In this document: positions 4,061 to 5,032 of the stretch, in pieces
Position numbering within the stretch: the first letter of the stretch is position 1
Layout: each line of letters begins with the position of its first letter
NCBI GenBank assembly: GCA_027592975.1
Contig: JAQCJS010000118.1
Coordinates: forward strand, 1-5,032
Direction of reading: 5' to 3'
DNA length: 5,032 nt
DNA from: Chloroflexota bacterium
GTDB taxonomy: Bacteria > Chloroflexota > Dehalococcoidia > UBA2979
The notes under the pieces: generated by a model
The model's input: the letters and a program-made list of their open reading frames with translations, nothing else
Database searches by the model: none
Told to the model about the DNA's origin: nothing
Position numbers and translations under genes: made by a program

Positions 4061-5032
4061 GTGGCCGGATCCGGGCAGTCCAAAGCCTCCCATCGTCGTG
4101 AGCGCGAGTCACGCGAGCATGTCACCCAGGATCGCGTCACGCTGATCGCCATCGGCGTCCTGATCGCAGTGGCGATCATCACCGCGGCGGGCGTCATCTG
4201 GGGCGTCATCCTCCCCCCGCGCGCACACGTCCTCACCGTCGGCGAGACCACGTTCACCGCGCGTGACGTGGAGCAGCGTGCGACGTTCCTGATCGCCGGC
4301 GGGACGCAGTCCGAAGACGACCCGGTGGACACCGCCGTGAACATGCTCCGCCGCGAGGAGATCCTGCTCCAGGCCGGGGCGCCCGAGGTGGGCGAGATCA
4401 CCGCGGACGACATGAAGCAGGCGCTCAAGAAGAACATGGCGATCGCGGAGGATGCCTCCGACGAGACCTTCGCCACCTCCTACGCCGCCTTCCTGGAGAG
4501 CGCCTACATCGACAAGGAGCCCTGGGAGCGGATGGTTCGCGCCAGGGTCGTCGTCGAGCGCCTCGCGAAGAAGTTCGAGGCCGAGGTGGGCACCGCAGGC
4601 ACGCAGTTCCACCTGATGGGCGTCGGATCGCGGGAGCGAGGCAAGATCGTGCAGCTGCGGGACGCTGTTGCCGCCGGCGGCGACTTCCGCGCGAAGGCGA
4701 CCGAGCTGGGCCTGGTCACACCGCAGCAGACGCCGGATTTCGGATGGATCCTGCCGCCGTCCGCCGGGCATCTGAAGGACACCGTGAAGGTCGACCAACT
4801 GCAGGCCGGGCAGATGAGCGAGATCGTGGAGCGGAACTTCCAGTTCGAGCTCTACTTCATGGCCGAGCGCGACGAGCGCCGCGAGTACACGGAGCAGCAG
4901 CTGGGCAGCCTGTCCAACGTGAAGGTGGACGACTGGGCGAAGCAGCAGGTGGACCAGGGCAAGGTGACCGTCACGGAGGACATCTCCGCTGACGAGCGCC
5001 GCTGGATCCTGAAGCAGGTGACCGGCAAGGCG
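4061..5032 (+). CDS. Membrane-anchored SurA/PrsA-like foldase with parvulin-type domain (partial, 3' end outside)
   Basis: The frame runs 324 codons from GTG 4061 to the right edge without a stop. An in-frame TGA at 4052-4054 makes this GTG the first possible start, and GGAAGG (4045-4050) lies 10 bases upstream. Residues 1-25 are charged (HRRERESREH) and probably cytoplasmic. Residues 26-51 form one hydrophobic helix, without a lipobox Cys. The rest should face outside. Residues 56-175 resemble a SurA N-terminal chaperone region (HVLTVGETTFTARDVEQ, helices, then RARVVVERLAKKFEAEV). Residues 181-271 read like a PPIC rotamase domain: QFHLMGVGS, AAGGDFRAKATELGL, DFGW, LQAGQMSEIVE. The first active-site His is present (184), but the second, in the usual GYHI motif, aligns with Glu263 (QFELYF). 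It may thus be a chaperone with weak or no isomerase activity. About 50 more residues follow to the edge. Substrates are unknown. Confidence 0.85.
   Translation, partial: MAGSGQSKASHRRERESREHVTQDRVTLIAIGVLIAVAIITAAGVIWGVILPPRAHVLTVGETTFTARDVEQRATFLIAGGTQSEDDPVDTAVNMLRREEILLQAGAPEVGEITADDMKQALKKNMAIAEDASDETFATSYAAFLESAYIDKEPWERMVRARVVVERLAKKFEAEVGTAGTQFHLMGVGSRERGKIVQLRDAVAAGGDFRAKATELGLVTPQQTPDFGWILPPSAGHLKDTVKVDQLQAGQMSEIVERNFQFELYFMAERDERREYTEQQLGSLSNVKVDDWAKQQVDQGKVTVTEDISADERRWILKQVTGKA

Noticed and set aside
4051..4101. ATG 4051 opening a 16-codon frame that overlaps the foldase start
   Set aside because: It has zero spacing to the purine-rich GGAAGG and a nondescript peptide; the GTG at 4061 in the other frame gives the real protein.
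3769..4798. Two long - strand frames opposite rpsR and the foldase gene
   Set aside because: They are antisense shadows of a + strand protein with a clear membrane helix and SurA/parvulin-like motifs.

Overview
This is a chromosomal window from a very GC-rich bacterium that looks like housekeeping DNA. All supportable genes lie on the + strand. The order rpsF-ssb-rpsR without an adjacent rplI, followed by a membrane-anchored parvulin-like protein, together with the overall protein style, makes a high-GC Chloroflexota lineage my best guess. That placement is inference from memory and not proven by the sequence.

Layout. Positions 2-739 are the 3' part of an uncharacterised protein that is open at the left edge; its N-terminal part ends in a motif typical of MobA/CofC-like nucleotidyltransferases. 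Positions 749-955 hold a small decayed-looking gene: a 50-codon reading frame ends at TAG, but the same frame stays coding-like for about 17 more codons until it runs into a repeat. Positions about 961-1130 are a palindrome-rich, noncoding repeat-like (REP-like) element. A 10-bp unit repeated three times follows at 1132-1161, just upstream of glyA (serine hydroxymethyltransferase, 1176-2423).

The glyA-rpsF gap (2424-2596) is densely packed. It holds a GC hairpin after the glyA stop, a G-quadruplex-type G-run array, a sigma70-like promoter, and a leader RNA hairpin with a 3' CACCG bulge. That last element matches the described S6:S18 complex-binding motif. It is followed by the ribosomal/replication operon rpsF (S6) - ssb - rpsR (S18). 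Both partner proteins S6 and S18 carry unusual low-complexity tails: 40 consecutive D/R/E residues at the C-terminal side of S6, and a D/R then Gly-rich N-terminus on S18. They share the exact hexamer DDREDR. A second hairpin with similar shape lies directly before the rpsR Shine-Dalgarno.

After rpsR a strong GC hairpin probably ends the operon. A GTG-started gene (4061 to the right edge) then encodes a single-pass membrane protein with an extracytoplasmic SurA/PrsA-like region, whose parvulin active site appears incomplete.

How they work together: glyA supplies glycine and one-carbon units. The rpsF operon makes the S6:S18 platform heterodimer and SSB, and probably autoregulates through its leader. 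The last gene probably assists folding of exported proteins. I see no tRNA, rRNA, CRISPR array, transposase or phage gene. All six reading frames that end inside the window (five genes and the remnant) use TAG, which is unexpected for such high GC. I found no clearly new multi-gene system; the most interesting material is the rpsF leader regulation and the S6/S18 tails.
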